Positions 1 to 7,480 of a stretch of DNA of 20,914 nucleotides are shown here, piece after piece. Position numbers and translations under genes: made by a program. The stretch lies in NCBI GenBank assembly GCA_946479075.1, contig CAMLDT010000039.1:1-20914 (forward strand), written 5' to 3'. Every line of letters begins with the position of its first letter. Position 1 is the first letter of the stretch. The notes beneath the pieces were generated by a model, which searched no databases, had not been told where the DNA came from, and worked only from the letters and a program-made list of their open reading frames with translations. The stretch is from an uncultured Polaromonas sp. (GTDB taxonomy: Bacteria; Pseudomonadota; Gammaproteobacteria; Burkholderiales; Burkholderiaceae).

Positions 1-1
1 C

Positions 2-52
2 ATCGTGGTGCTGGTCACGGCGCAGATGGGGTGGGTTCGCTGGGCGGGTTGA
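2..52 (+). CDS. possible C-terminal tail of an unknown gene (partial)
   Basis: One frame reads sixteen codons from the left edge, giving IVVLVTAQMGWVRWAG and then a TGA stop. The start is outside the window. The first half is hydrophobic, which would suit the last membrane segment of a small membrane protein, but the piece is far too short to assign a family. The other two plus frames run on into repeat sequence, so this is the likeliest reading if a plus-strand gene ends here. It could equally be non-coding. Confidence 0.3.
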   Translation: MVVLVTAQMGWVRWAG

Positions 53-69
53 GCCCTTCTGTTTTATCG

Positions 70-88
70 TCCCGGAATTGATCCGGGA
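70..88. repeat. short inverted repeat (7-bp arms)
   Basis: TCCCGGA at 70-76 is the exact reverse complement of TCCGGGA at 82-88, with a five-base loop. It resembles the short palindromes scattered between genes in many proteobacterial genomes. No T-run follows, so it is not a typical terminator. Confidence 0.5.
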
Positions 89-108
89 TCCATGCCTGAA
101 GACCACCA

Positions 109-134
109 CCGTTCGGGCTGAGTTTGTCGAAGCC
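109..134. repeat. dispersed motif of the TTCG...GTCGAAG type
   Basis: The motif CGTTCGGGCTGAG is followed directly by TTTGTCGAAGCC. From memory this matches a dispersed motif very common between genes in Comamonadaceae, Pseudomonas and Xanthomonas genomes. The family assignment is recollection, not a search result. Confidence 0.5.
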
Positions 135-138
135 GTCT

Positions 139-417
139 TTTCTTTTAAGCCTCTTGGTTCGCTGATGCCCGTTGGCCGGGGGTTGCCCGGCGGCAACTCA
201 CTTTTCTTTGCGTCGCCAAAGAAAAGTACCCCAAAGAAAGGCGACCCGATGGTCTGGGTCCCTCCGCTTCGCTGCGGGCAGCCTGCGGGGCTCGCCGAAA
301 ACGGGTCCGGGCTCGAACTCGGCTTCGCCTCAAACAATCGCCCGTCCTGATCCGTTTTCGTCTGCGCTCCTCGGCCCAGCCCGACGAGTGGGGCAGAAGA
401 CAAATACCAAAGAGAAA
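139..417. repeat. long intergenic repeat element with two hairpins
   Basis: This stretch contains a perfect 6-bp hairpin at 182-197 (GTTGCC/GGCAAC) and a perfect 11-bp hairpin at 200-227 (ACTTTTCTTTG paired with CAAAGAAAAGT around a six-base loop). It then runs into the sequence CCCTCCGCTTCGCTGCGGGC and further CTTCG-rich text. The overall order resembles a roughly 300-bp non-coding element I remember as frequent in beta- and gammaproteobacterial genomes and often mis-annotated as small ORFs. The outer borders are approximate. Confidence 0.5.
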
Positions 418-425
418 ATCCGGAA

Positions 426-452
426 TCCTTGAAGCGCGCAGCGCTTCAAGGA
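426..452. repeat. perfect 12-bp hairpin
   Basis: TCCTTGAAGCGC at 426-437 pairs perfectly with GCGCTTCAAGGA at 441-452 around a three-base loop. This is the strongest short palindrome in the window. There is no U-tract on either side, so it is a repeat or processing-type hairpin and not a standard intrinsic terminator. It sits in the repeat pile upstream (in window coordinates) of the hydrolase stop. Confidence 0.65.
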
Positions 453-684
453 CGGGAATCCCAACAGTCCGTCACGTTTGCACGCGAGCGCAGCGCACGC
501 GGCCACATGAGGCTCCCTTCCCTCGACCCGCTGCGGGGTGAGGAAAGAGCGGGGGTGGGAGTGAGGCGTTGAAACCACTGTCCAGCAGGAACTGCGGATG
601 CAGCGTGATGCCTGAAAAAATCCTCACTCAACACGCACGGATCGCAACTCAGGCCCGCACTGACAAATTTCAACCAGGGGCTGC

Positions 685-1527
685 TCAGCCCATCATGTTG
701 CGCAGCGAAGCCTCGATGGCTGCCGCGGTGGCGAGGGGTTTTTCCATCGGAAACAGGTGGCTGCCGTCGAGCATCATGATGCGGCCATTGGTAACCTTCT
801 CTGTCATGGCCATGCCGACTTGCTTCATCTCGGCCGACTGGCGCCCGCCAATAAATGCCACCGGGCATTTGAGCGGGTGCCGCTTCAATAGGCCTTCGAG
901 GTTGTGCGGCAGGGTGTTGTAGATCGCGGTTTCCACGTCGCGGTCAAAACTGAGCATGCGCTGCTTGTGGCCTTCGCCTTCCGCGTCGTGGGTGCCGTAT
1001 TCGATGTAGTCGAGCAGCACCTGCTCATCCCACCGTGCAAACGCCTTCTTGCTGCGAAAGTGCGCCAGCACCTCGGCCTGGCTCTGCCACTGGTGCCTGC
1101 GCTTGCGGCTGACTGCGCCCGGCGAGATCGAGCCGACCAGTTGCGCGCGTTTGGCCACGCTGAGCGCGGCAGCCCGCCAGCCGCCCAGGATCGGTGAATC
1201 GATCAGCAACACGCCGCGCACCGGCTGGCCGCCGAGTTCGGGGTTGCGCGCGGCACACATCAAACTAAGAAAGCCGCCCAGGGAATGGCCGACCAGAAAC
1301 ACCGGCTGGCCGGTTTTTTCCACGGCGTCGGCACTGAAGTCAGCGAGCTGCTGCACCAGGTGCGGCCAGTTGCTGGTGACAGGGTAACGCGGGTCATGGC
1401 CAAACTTTTCAATCGCCCGCACCTGAAAGCCGCGCGCCTTCAGGCTCCGGAACAGCACGCCGTAGGTGCTCGCAGGAAAGCTGTTGCCGTGGGAGAAGAC
1501 GATGAGGGGTCGAGCGGTGGCCGGCAC
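685..1527 (-). CDS. alpha/beta hydrolase
   Basis: This 280-residue protein is a serine hydrolase of the alpha/beta fold. The N-terminus has the oxyanion-side motif SHGNSFPAS (residues 12-20). The nucleophile elbow is VGHSLGG (79-85, Ser82), and a catalytic His lies in DGSHLFP (His257) near the C-terminus, the normal order for the family. The substrate cannot be read from sequence; esters or thioesters of small molecules are possible. The chosen GTG start lies three bases past the TGA of the upstream protease gene, so the two are almost certainly co-transcribed and perhaps translationally coupled. It is the last gene of the mutS, protease, hydrolase group, and repeats follow it. No signal peptide is seen, so it should be cytoplasmic. 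Confidence 0.85.
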   Translation of the reverse strand: MPATARPLIVFSHGNSFPASTYGVLFRSLKARGFQVRAIEKFGHDPRYPVTSNWPHLVQQLADFSADAVEKTGQPVFLVGHSLGGFLSLMCAARNPELGGQPVRGVLLIDSPILGGWRAAALSVAKRAQLVGSISPGAVSRKRRHQWQSQAEVLAHFRSKKAFARWDEQVLLDYIEYGTHDAEGEGHKQRMLSFDRDVETAIYNTLPHNLEGLLKRHPLKCPVAFIGGRQSAEMKQVGMAMTEKVTNGRIMMLDGSHLFPMEKPLATAAAIEASLRNMMG

Positions 1528-1529
1528 GG

Positions 1530-2357
1530 TCAGATCAGTTTTTCTTCAGGCGAGGTAATTTTCTTGAGCGGCTGGTTGCGCGTCAGCGGCGTCAGCAGCG
1601 GGACCTGGGTTTCGCCGCCCGTCCACATCGGGTCTTCGATGCTGTCGAAAACTTCGCGCAGCTTGGTGCCCCAGCTGTTGTGCAGCATGCGGAAGTACGG
1701 GTTCTCGTGGTCGATACACACCACCTTGTCGGTCTGCAGCGTGTTGACCTCGTACACCACCATGTCCAGCGGCAAGCCGACCGACAGGTTGGATTTGAGG
1801 GTGGAGTCCATGGACACCAGCGCACATTTGGCGGCTTCATCCAGCGGGGTGTCGGGTGTGATCACGCGGTCCAGCACCGGCTTGCCGTATTTGGATTCGC
1901 CGACCTGGAAGTAGGGCGTCTCGGGCGTGGCTTCAATGAAGTTGCCGGCCGAATACATCTGGAACAGGCGCATGCCTTCGCCGCGGATCTGGCCACCGAA
2001 GATTAGCGAGACATTGAACTCGACGCCGGCGTGTTTGAGGTCTTCGGCATCGCGTTCGTGCACGCGGCGGATGGCAGCGCCCAGCACGCGTGCGGCGTCG
2101 AACATGCTTTTGGCATTCCAGATGGTGATCGGCGGGCCGCCGTCCGGGTCTTTCAGCTGCTCGACCTGCAGGATTTCGCGCACCGACTGCGAGATCGACA
2201 AGTTGCCGGCCGACAGCAGCACCATGAAGCGGTCTTCCGGCTTTTCATAAATGATCATCTTGCGGAAGGTGCTGATCTGGTCCAGCCCGGCGTTGGTCCG
2301 GGAGTCCGAGAGAAACACCAGACCGGCATTGAGTTTGATGGCGACGCAATAAGTCAT
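1530..2357 (-). CDS. Anbu-type proteasome-like protease
   Basis: The 275-residue protein begins MTYCVAIKLNAG and matches the predicted proteasome-type protease family known as Anbu (ancestral beta subunit). Removal of Met1 would expose Thr2 as the N-terminal nucleophile. Asp18 in LSDSR and Lys33 in FRKM fall where the Asp17 and Lys33 of proteasome and HslV subunits are expected. Family members form self-compartmentalised cytoplasmic rings whose substrates and unfolding partner are poorly known. The frame is open far upstream through an antisense shadow of mutS, but the ATG at 2357 places Thr at position 2 and lies 29 bases after the mutS stop, so I take it as the start. The usual Anbu neighbours (transglutaminase-like, alpha-E and ATP-grasp proteins) are absent here. 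Confidence 0.87.
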   Translation of the reverse strand: MTYCVAIKLNAGLVFLSDSRTNAGLDQISTFRKMIIYEKPEDRFMVLLSAGNLSISQSVREILQVEQLKDPDGGPPITIWNAKSMFDAARVLGAAIRRVHERDAEDLKHAGVEFNVSLIFGGQIRGEGMRLFQMYSAGNFIEATPETPYFQVGESKYGKPVLDRVITPDTPLDEAAKCALVSMDSTLKSNLSVGLPLDMVVYEVNTLQTDKVVCIDHENPYFRMLHNSWGTKLREVFDSIEDPMWTGGETQVPLLTPLTRNQPLKKITSPEEKLI

Positions 2358-2386
2358 GGAGGGCAATCGTGAAGAGGTGGGGCTGC

Positions 2387-5011
2387 TCAGGCGGCAGCGA
2401 TTTTCTTGAGTTGGTACAGGGCGTCCAGCGCTTCGCGCGGACTCAGCTGGTCGGGGTCGATGCCGCCCAGCGCTTTTTCGACGGGGCTGGCTTCGGGCGC
2501 GGCCTGCTCGGGCGGCGCGGCGAACAGATCGACCTGGGCGCGGGTGGCGTCCTGCTGGGTTTCCAGCGCGGCCAGCGCGTGGCGGGCATGGTTGACCACG
2601 CCGGCTGGCACGCCGGCCAGTTTGGCCACGGCAATACCGTAGCTCTTGCTGGCCGGGCCGGGTTCGATGTGGTGCAGGAACACGATGTCGGCGCCGGATT
2701 CGACCGCGCTGACATGCACGTTGACTGCTGCGTGGTGGCGCGCCGGAAACTCGGTCAGCTCGAAATAATGCGTGGCAAACAGTGTGAAGGCCTGCGTCTT
2801 GTTGTGCAGGTGGGCGGCGATGCCGCCGGCCAGCGCCAGGCCGTCGAAGGTGGAGGTGCCGCGGCCGATCTCGTCCATCAGCACCAGGGAATGCGGCGTG
2901 GCCGCGTGCAGGATTTGCGCGGCCTCCAGCATCTCCAGCATGAAGGTCGATTGCGCATTGGCAACGTCGTCGGCCGCGCCTATGCGGGTGAGGATGGCGT
3001 CGATGGGACCAAGGCGGCAACTGGTGGCCGGCACATATGAGCCCATGCTGGCCAGCAGCACGATGATCGCCACCTGGCGCATGTAGGTCGACTTGCCGCC
3101 CATGTTGGGGCCGGTGATGATCTGCATGCGGGTTTTGCTGTCCAAGCTGCAGTCGTTGGCGATGAAGGCGCCGGCGCCCAGCTCGCCCAGCCGGGCTTCC
3201 ACCACCGGGTGCCGGCCTTCGCGGATGGCGATGCAGGGCTCTTTCACAAACACCGGCGCGGCCCAGTTCAGGGTGAGCGAACGCTCCGTCAGCGCACACA
3301 GCGCGTCCAGGCTGGCCAGCGCACGCGCCAGACGGCTCAGCGTCGGCACGTACTGCTGCAGTTCGTCGAGCAGCTGTTCGTAAAGCCATTTCTCGCGGGC
3401 CAGGGCGCGCTCCTGCGCGGACAGGGCCTTGTCTTCAAAGGCCTTGAGTTCGGGGGTGATGAAGCGCTCGGCGTTTTTCAGGGTCTGGCGGCGCCGGTAG
3501 TCGTCGGGCACCTTGCTGGCCTGGCCCTGCGTCACCTCGATGTAAAAGCCGTGCACCTTGTTGAACTGCACGCGCAGGTTGGCGATGCCGGTGCGGGCGC
3601 GCTCACGGCCTTCAAGGTCCAGCAAAAACGCGTCGCAGTTGGTCTGGATGCCGCGCAACTCGTCGAGGTCGGCATCGCAGCCGTGGTTGATCACGCCGCC
3701 GTCGCGGATCAGCGCGGCCGGTTCTTCCAGCAGGTAGCGGCCCAGCAGTGCCGCGCAATCCGGCGGCGCCTGCAGGTCTTCAAAAATAGTGGTCAAAAGT
3801 GCCCCCAGCCCTTGCTGGGCGGGCGTGAGCAGCTCTGTTTTTTGTAGCGTCTGGCGCAGCGCCACGAGTTCGCGCGGGCGCACCTGGCGCAGGGCAATGC
3901 GCGCGGTGATGCGTTCAACGTCGCTGCTGCCGCGCAGCCCGGCACGCAGCTTGTGGTGCAGGCCGCCGCGCAAGGCGGTGATCGCGTCCAGCCGCGCCTG
4001 TGCCTGGCTGCGCTCGCGCCGCGGACTGAGCAGCCAGCTTTTCAGGGTGCGGCTGCCCATGCCGGTGATGCAGGTGTCGAGCAGCGAAAACAGCGTGGGT
4101 GAATCTTCGCCGCGCAGGTTGTGTGTCAGTTCCAGGTTGCGGCGGGTGGACAGGGGCAGCTCGATCAGCTCGCCGGATCGCACCACCTGCAGGCTGTGCA
4201 CATGCGGCAGCGTGCGGCCCTGGGTGTGTTCTGCATAACCAAGAAGCGCAGACGCTGCCGCATGTGCGTCGGGCAGGGCTTCGGCATTCCACGAAGCCAG
4301 AGAAGCCACCTGTAACTGGGTCAGCAGGCGGCGCGCACCGAGTGCCGCGTCAAACTGCCAGGCCGGCCGGGCGCTGACCGCGCAGCGATGGGTTTTCAGG
4401 CGCTGCTCGAAGGCGGGGGTGGCCTCGACGTTGTAGAGCAGCTCGCTGGGGGCGATACGCGCGATCCAGGCTTCGAGTTCGTCGCCGGCGCAGTGCGCCA
4501 GGTGGATCACGCCCTGGGTCACGCTGAGCCAGGCCAGGCCGCAGGTGTTGCGCAGGCCCTGGTGCACCGCCAGCAGAATCGACTCATTCTTGTCGCTGAG
4601 CAGTTCGGTGTCGGTCAGGGTGCCTGGCGTCACCACCCTGACAACTTTTCTTTCGACCGGCCCCTTGGCGGTGGCGACATCGCCGACCTGCTCGCAGATG
4701 GCCACCGACTCACCGAGCTTGATCAGCTTGGCAAGATAGCCTTCCAGCGAATGAAAGGGAACGCCGGCCATGACGACCGGCTCGCCGGCCGACTGGCCGC
4801 GCCGCGTCAGCGTGATGTCCAGCAGGCGCGCGGCTTTCTCGGCGTCGGCATAAAACAGCTCGTAAAAGTCGCCCATGCGGTACAGCAGCAGCGTGTCCGG
4901 GTAGTCGGCCTTCAGGCCGAGGTACTGGACCATCATGGGCGTGTGTTTCCCGGCCGCGGCGGGGGCGGTGTCGGCGGTCTCCGCGGGAGCGTCAGAAGGG
5001 GAAAGGTTCAC
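2387..5011 (-). CDS. mutS: DNA mismatch repair protein MutS
   Basis: This is the mismatch-recognition ATPase of methyl-directed repair. With the GTG start at 5011 it is 874 residues, close to the usual 850-880. The mismatch-binding Phe-X-Glu is in GDFYELF (Phe49, Glu51). The Walker A motif is GPNMGGKS (634-641) and Walker B is LVLMDE (Asp713, Glu714), followed by GRGTSTFDG. The frame stays open another 54 codons upstream, but that part is low complexity and crosses the likely promoter, so the GTG is preferred; the Met-Met of PMMVQYLGL about 25 residues later is an alternative. No strong Shine-Dalgarno supports either. Residues about 387-407 are encoded by a copy of a dispersed repeat also found at 20108-20168. 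It heads a three-gene unit with the Anbu protease and the hydrolase. Confidence 0.95.
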   Translation of the reverse strand: MNLSPSDAPAETADTAPAAAGKHTPMMVQYLGLKADYPDTLLLYRMGDFYELFYADAEKAARLLDITLTRRGQSAGEPVVMAGVPFHSLEGYLAKLIKLGESVAICEQVGDVATAKGPVERKVVRVVTPGTLTDTELLSDKNESILLAVHQGLRNTCGLAWLSVTQGVIHLAHCAGDELEAWIARIAPSELLYNVEATPAFEQRLKTHRCAVSARPAWQFDAALGARRLLTQLQVASLASWNAEALPDAHAAASALLGYAEHTQGRTLPHVHSLQVVRSGELIELPLSTRRNLELTHNLRGEDSPTLFSLLDTCITGMGSRTLKSWLLSPRRERSQAQARLDAITALRGGLHHKLRAGLRGSSDVERITARIALRQVRPRELVALRQTLQKTELLTPAQQGLGALLTTIFEDLQAPPDCAALLGRYLLEEPAALIRDGGVINHGCDADLDELRGIQTNCDAFLLDLEGRERARTGIANLRVQFNKVHGFYIEVTQGQASKVPDDYRRRQTLKNAERFITPELKAFEDKALSAQERALAREKWLYEQLLDELQQYVPTLSRLARALASLDALCALTERSLTLNWAAPVFVKEPCIAIREGRHPVVEARLGELGAGAFIANDCSLDSKTRMQIITGPNMGGKSTYMRQVAIIVLLASMGSYVPATSCRLGPIDAILTRIGAADDVANAQSTFMLEMLEAAQILHAATPHSLVLMDEIGRGTSTFDGLALAGGIAAHLHNKTQAFTLFATHYFELTEFPARHHAAVNVHVSAVESGADIVFLHHIEPGPASKSYGIAVAKLAGVPAGVVNHARHALAALETQQDATRAQVDLFAAPPEQAAPEASPVEKALGGIDPDQLSPREALDALYQLKKIAAA
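3791..3851 (-). repeat. copy of a dispersed repeat embedded in mutS
   Basis: These 61 bases align without gaps to 20108-20168, with 48 of 61 positions identical by my count. Both copies share GACGCTACAAAAA, AGCTGCT, CGCCCG and AAGGGCT on the minus strand. Here the repeat is read as MutS codons of the core region (about residues 387-407). MutS length in this part matches what I recall of E. coli MutS, so the copy did not simply lengthen the protein. Confidence 0.7.
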
Positions 5012-5084
5012 AAAGGGTTCGGGCTGGGGGCCGGCTGGAGGCCAGGCCGGCGAAGCAGCAAGGCGGCAGCGCGGCCGGGGGAAA

Positions 5085-5093
5085 ATAATAGCA
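5085..5093 (-). promoter_or_regulatory. extended -10 element, candidate mutS promoter
   Basis: On the minus strand this reads TGC followed by TATTAT, a good extended -10 (TGn plus five of six TATAAT bases) in otherwise very GC-rich sequence. No clear -35 lies upstream, which extended -10 promoters tolerate. Transcription would start near 5077 and leave a leader of about 65 bases before the GTG of mutS. This also argues against a mutS start upstream of 5011. Confidence 0.35.
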
Positions 5094-5167
5094 CCTGCGC
5101 CGGGACGGATCGCCGGCTGGAACGGTTGGAAGGGCTGTGTAAAGCGACATTTCACTACAAATATTCC

Positions 5168-5200
5168 CCCCACCGGCCGCTAAACTCGAAAACGGTGGGG
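5168..5200. promoter_or_regulatory. perfect 8-bp inverted repeat upstream of the halogenase gene
   Basis: CCCCACCG at 5168-5175 is the exact reverse complement of CGGTGGGG at 5193-5200, with 17 bases between the arms. It ends 45 bases before the ATG at 5246. It could be a dyad operator for a regulator or a leader hairpin; the sequence does not decide which. Confidence 0.35.
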
Positions 5201-5245
5201 TCCCGGCGCGGGCCTGACCCTTTCACAGCAACCAGGGACCTGTCC

Positions 5246-6622
5246 ATGATCCAGCCGCATTCATCCGACCCTTCCTCCAGCGAGACGCCGGCCGAATGTG
5301 ATGTGCTGGTGATCGGCGGTGGCCCTGCAGGCGCTACCGCGGGGGCGTTGCTGGCGCAACGCGGCCATAACGTGGTGATTCTTGAAAAGGAACACCACCC
5401 GCGTTTTCACATCGGGGAGTCCCTGTTACCTGCCAATTTGCCCCTGTTTGAGAAACTGGGGGTGGCCGACGCCGTCAAGGCCATCGGCATGGAAAAGTGG
5501 GGCGCCGAATTTGTGTCGCCCTGGCATGCCGCCAAAAGCCAGACCTTCGAGTTTGCCGACGCCTGGGACAAGTCCATGCCTTTTTCCTACCAGGTGAGGC
5601 GCTCCGAGTTTGATGAAATCCTGATCCGGAATGCGGCGCGTCTGGGGGCCGACGTTATTGAAGGCTGCCGCGTCAAGGGCGTGGCGTTCAAGCGTGACGG
5701 CAGCGGTGCGACGGTGCAGGCGCAGCGCGACGACGGGAGCCCCTGCAACTGGCGCGCGCGTTTCGTGGTCGATGCCTCTGGCCGCGACACCGTGCTTGGC
5801 AAACAGTTCGACATCAAGCGGCGCAACCCCAAACACAACAGCTCGGCGCTTTATGGCCACTTCATCGGTGCGACGCGCCACCCCGGCCAGGCCGAGGGCA
5901 ACATCACCATCTTCTGGTTCGACCACGGCTGGTTCTGGTTCATTCCGCTGGCCGACGGCTTCACCAGCGTGGGGGCGGTGGTCTGGCCCCACTACTTGAA
6001 AAGCCGCACCAAGCCGGTCAGGGAATTTTTTCTCGACACCATCGCCATGTGTCCGGCCCTGACGGAACGGCTGGCCGGGGCCACGTTGTCTTCGGAGGTG
6101 GAAGCCACCGGCAATTTTTCCTACGCTTGTGACCGCACCCATGGGCCGGGCTACGTGATGATCGGCGACGCCTTCACCTTCATCGACCCGGTGTTTTCTT
6201 CCGGGGTGATGCTGGCGATGCAGGGCGGCTTTGTGGGCGCGGAAACCGTGGACACCTGCCTGCGCGAACCCGCGAAGGCCGCGGCGGCCCTGGCCCATTT
6301 CGACCGCCAGGTGCGCAAGGGCCCCAAGGAGTTTTCGTGGTTCATCTACCGTGTGACCAACCCGACCATGCGCGACCTGTTCATGGCGCCCAGTAATGTC
6401 TGGCGTGTCAAGGAAGCCCTGTTGTCCATGCTGGCGGGCGACATATTCGGCAAGACGCCGATCTGGCGGTCGCTGCGGGTGCTCAAGGGCATCTTTTACA
6501 TTGCCTCGGCGCTGAATTTCAAGCGCTCCCTGCAGGCCATGCGCCTGCGCAAGGCCAACATCCGCGTGGTGGATGCCGCGGACGCAGAGGCCGCAGTGCA
6601 TGGCGCGCCGCTGGCGCGCTGA
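5246..6622 (+). CDS. flavin-dependent halogenase-like FAD oxidoreductase
   Basis: This 458-residue protein has the FAD-binding GxGxxG (GGGPAG, 24-29) and a second FAD motif GDAF (307-310). It also carries flavin-dependent halogenase hallmarks: Lys84 in MEKWGAEF, a complete WxWxIP motif (WFWFIP, 229-234), and a DPVFSSG loop (314-320) like the FxPxSG region of the family. Such enzymes use FADH2, oxygen and halide to make hypohalous acid, which reacts at the lysine and halogenates an aromatic ring. In an aryl polyene cluster the aryl head group is the obvious target, as in brominated xanthomonadins. AGGGA at 5234-5238 is a well-placed ribosome site for the ATG at 5246; the frame continues upstream only as an antisense shadow of mutS. 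It is the first gene of a plus-strand trio, with three bases before the next start. A monooxygenase or reductase role remains possible. Confidence 0.85.
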   Translation: MIQPHSSDPSSSETPAECDVLVIGGGPAGATAGALLAQRGHNVVILEKEHHPRFHIGESLLPANLPLFEKLGVADAVKAIGMEKWGAEFVSPWHAAKSQTFEFADAWDKSMPFSYQVRRSEFDEILIRNAARLGADVIEGCRVKGVAFKRDGSGATVQAQRDDGSPCNWRARFVVDASGRDTVLGKQFDIKRRNPKHNSSALYGHFIGATRHPGQAEGNITIFWFDHGWFWFIPLADGFTSVGAVVWPHYLKSRTKPVREFFLDTIAMCPALTERLAGATLSSEVEATGNFSYACDRTHGPGYVMIGDAFTFIDPVFSSGVMLAMQGGFVGAETVDTCLREPAKAAAALAHFDRQVRKGPKEFSWFIYRVTNPTMRDLFMAPSNVWRVKEALLSMLAGDIFGKTPIWRSLRVLKGIFYIASALNFKRSLQAMRLRKANIRVVDAADAEAAVHGAPLAR

Positions 6623-6625
6623 GTC

Positions 6626-7441
6626 ATGGATTACAAGCCGCAAGCCCTGCTGGATGACGCCCTGGACATTCACGTCAGGCCGACCCGCCTGCACGAGAGT
6701 CTTCGCATGTATCTGGGTTACGGGGTGCTCGGTGTCATCTGCCTCGCCGTGACCCTGCTGGCTTTTCCGGTGCGCGCGCTGCTTCCACGCGCCTTAAGCC
6801 GGCGGTTTGGGCGCAGGGTGGTGACGCACAGCACCCGCGCCTACCTCCATTTTTTGACGCGCATGGGGGCATGCCGCTTCGACCTGTCGGCGCTGGACGC
6901 GCTTCGGGATGCGCCAGCCATGGTCATCGCGCCCAACCACCCCGGGCTGCTCGACGCCCTGATGATCCTGTCGCGCCTGCCCGATGCCGCGTGCATCATG
7001 AAGGCCGAACTGGTCAACAGTGTGTTTTTTGGCGCTGGTGCCAGGCTGGCAGGGCATATCCGCAACACGCCGATTCGCACCATGGTCAAGCTCGCCGTGG
7101 ACGACCTGGACCGCGGCAGTCATTTGCTGCTGTTCCCCGAGGGCACCCGAACCACGCGATTCCCGGTGGGCCCGATGCAGGGCACCGCCGGCCTGATTGC
7201 CAAGAAAGCCGGTGTGCCGGTGCAGACGGTTTTCATCGAAACCGATTCCGGTTTTCTCGGCAAGGGCTGGTCCTTGCTGTGGACGCCCAAAATGCCGATC
7301 ACTTTTCGGGTGCGCCTTGGCAAACGGTTTGAGCCGCCTTGCGACACGGCTCAGTTTGTCTGCGAACTTGAACACTATTTCCAGTCAGAACTGGCCCATG
7401 CGCAACTGCCGGTATTCCCCGCCAGGGCGCCGTCCGCCTGA
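6626..7441 (+). CDS. PlsC-like 1-acyl-glycerol-phosphate acyltransferase family protein
   Basis: This 271-residue protein has the HX4D catalytic motif in NHPGLLD (His105, Asp110) and the phosphate-binding FPEGTRT motif (170-176), in the spacing of the PlsC family. One hydrophobic segment at about 28-52 should anchor it to the inner membrane. Family members move an acyl group from ACP or CoA to a glycerolipid or another hydroxyl. In aryl polyene clusters such acyltransferases are thought to attach the polyene or a fatty acid to the lipid carrier, and that is the likely role here. It starts three bases after the halogenase stop and is followed by the glycosyltransferase after 39 bases, so the three probably form one transcript. 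Confidence 0.87.
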   Translation: MDYKPQALLDDALDIHVRPTRLHESLRMYLGYGVLGVICLAVTLLAFPVRALLPRALSRRFGRRVVTHSTRAYLHFLTRMGACRFDLSALDALRDAPAMVIAPNHPGLLDALMILSRLPDAACIMKAELVNSVFFGAGARLAGHIRNTPIRTMVKLAVDDLDRGSHLLLFPEGTRTTRFPVGPMQGTAGLIAKKAGVPVQTVFIETDSGFLGKGWSLLWTPKMPITFRVRLGKRFEPPCDTAQFVCELEHYFQSELAHAQLPVFPARAPSA

Positions 7442-7480
7442 ACCACGGGCCGCCTGCTTTTCCCATTGCCTGTTGACCCG

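Larger units (their letters stand above)
53..684. other. gene-free stretch built of several intergenic repeats
   Basis: I see no gene in these 632 bases. The short open frames show no recognisable domain and run through perfect hairpins. The stretch is a series of separate inverted-repeat modules: a short palindrome at 70-88, a TTCG...CGAA motif at 109-134, a longer element at about 139-417 with two hairpins, a perfect 12-bp hairpin at 426-452, and a purine-rich block at about 474-590. It lies downstream of the hydrolase gene, which ends at 685, and could contain that operon's transcription end. A T-rich run on the minus strand near 615-621 has no convincing GC stem before it. Confidence 0.7.
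5012..5245. other. divergent promoter region between mutS and the halogenase gene
   Basis: These 234 bases separate two divergent transcription units and should hold both promoters. I see an extended -10 candidate facing mutS and a perfect 8-bp inverted repeat close to the halogenase gene, each listed separately. I could not find a convincing -35/-10 pair facing the halogenase; TTGGAA at 5126-5131 is a possible -35 without a well-placed -10. Confidence 0.6.

Noticed and set aside
78..578. Several short open frames among the repeats
   Set aside because: They read through perfect hairpins, show no domains, and are probably the kind of spurious ORFs such repeats often generate.
590..684. Intrinsic terminator for the hydrolase operon
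   Set aside because: A run of six T exists on the minus strand, but the preceding sequence gives only a four-pair stem with a long loop.
2358..3389. Upstream extension of the Anbu protease frame
   Set aside because: It is an Arg/Pro-rich out-of-frame reading of mutS, and would bury the N-terminal threonine nucleophile.
4388..5245. Upstream extension of the halogenase reading frame
   Set aside because: It lies antisense to mutS and crosses the divergent promoter region; the ATG at 5246 has a good ribosome site and matches the family N-terminus.
5426..6694. Minus-strand open frame of 422 codons opposite the halogenase
   Set aside because: No recognisable motif, and it mirrors a well-supported gene on the other strand.
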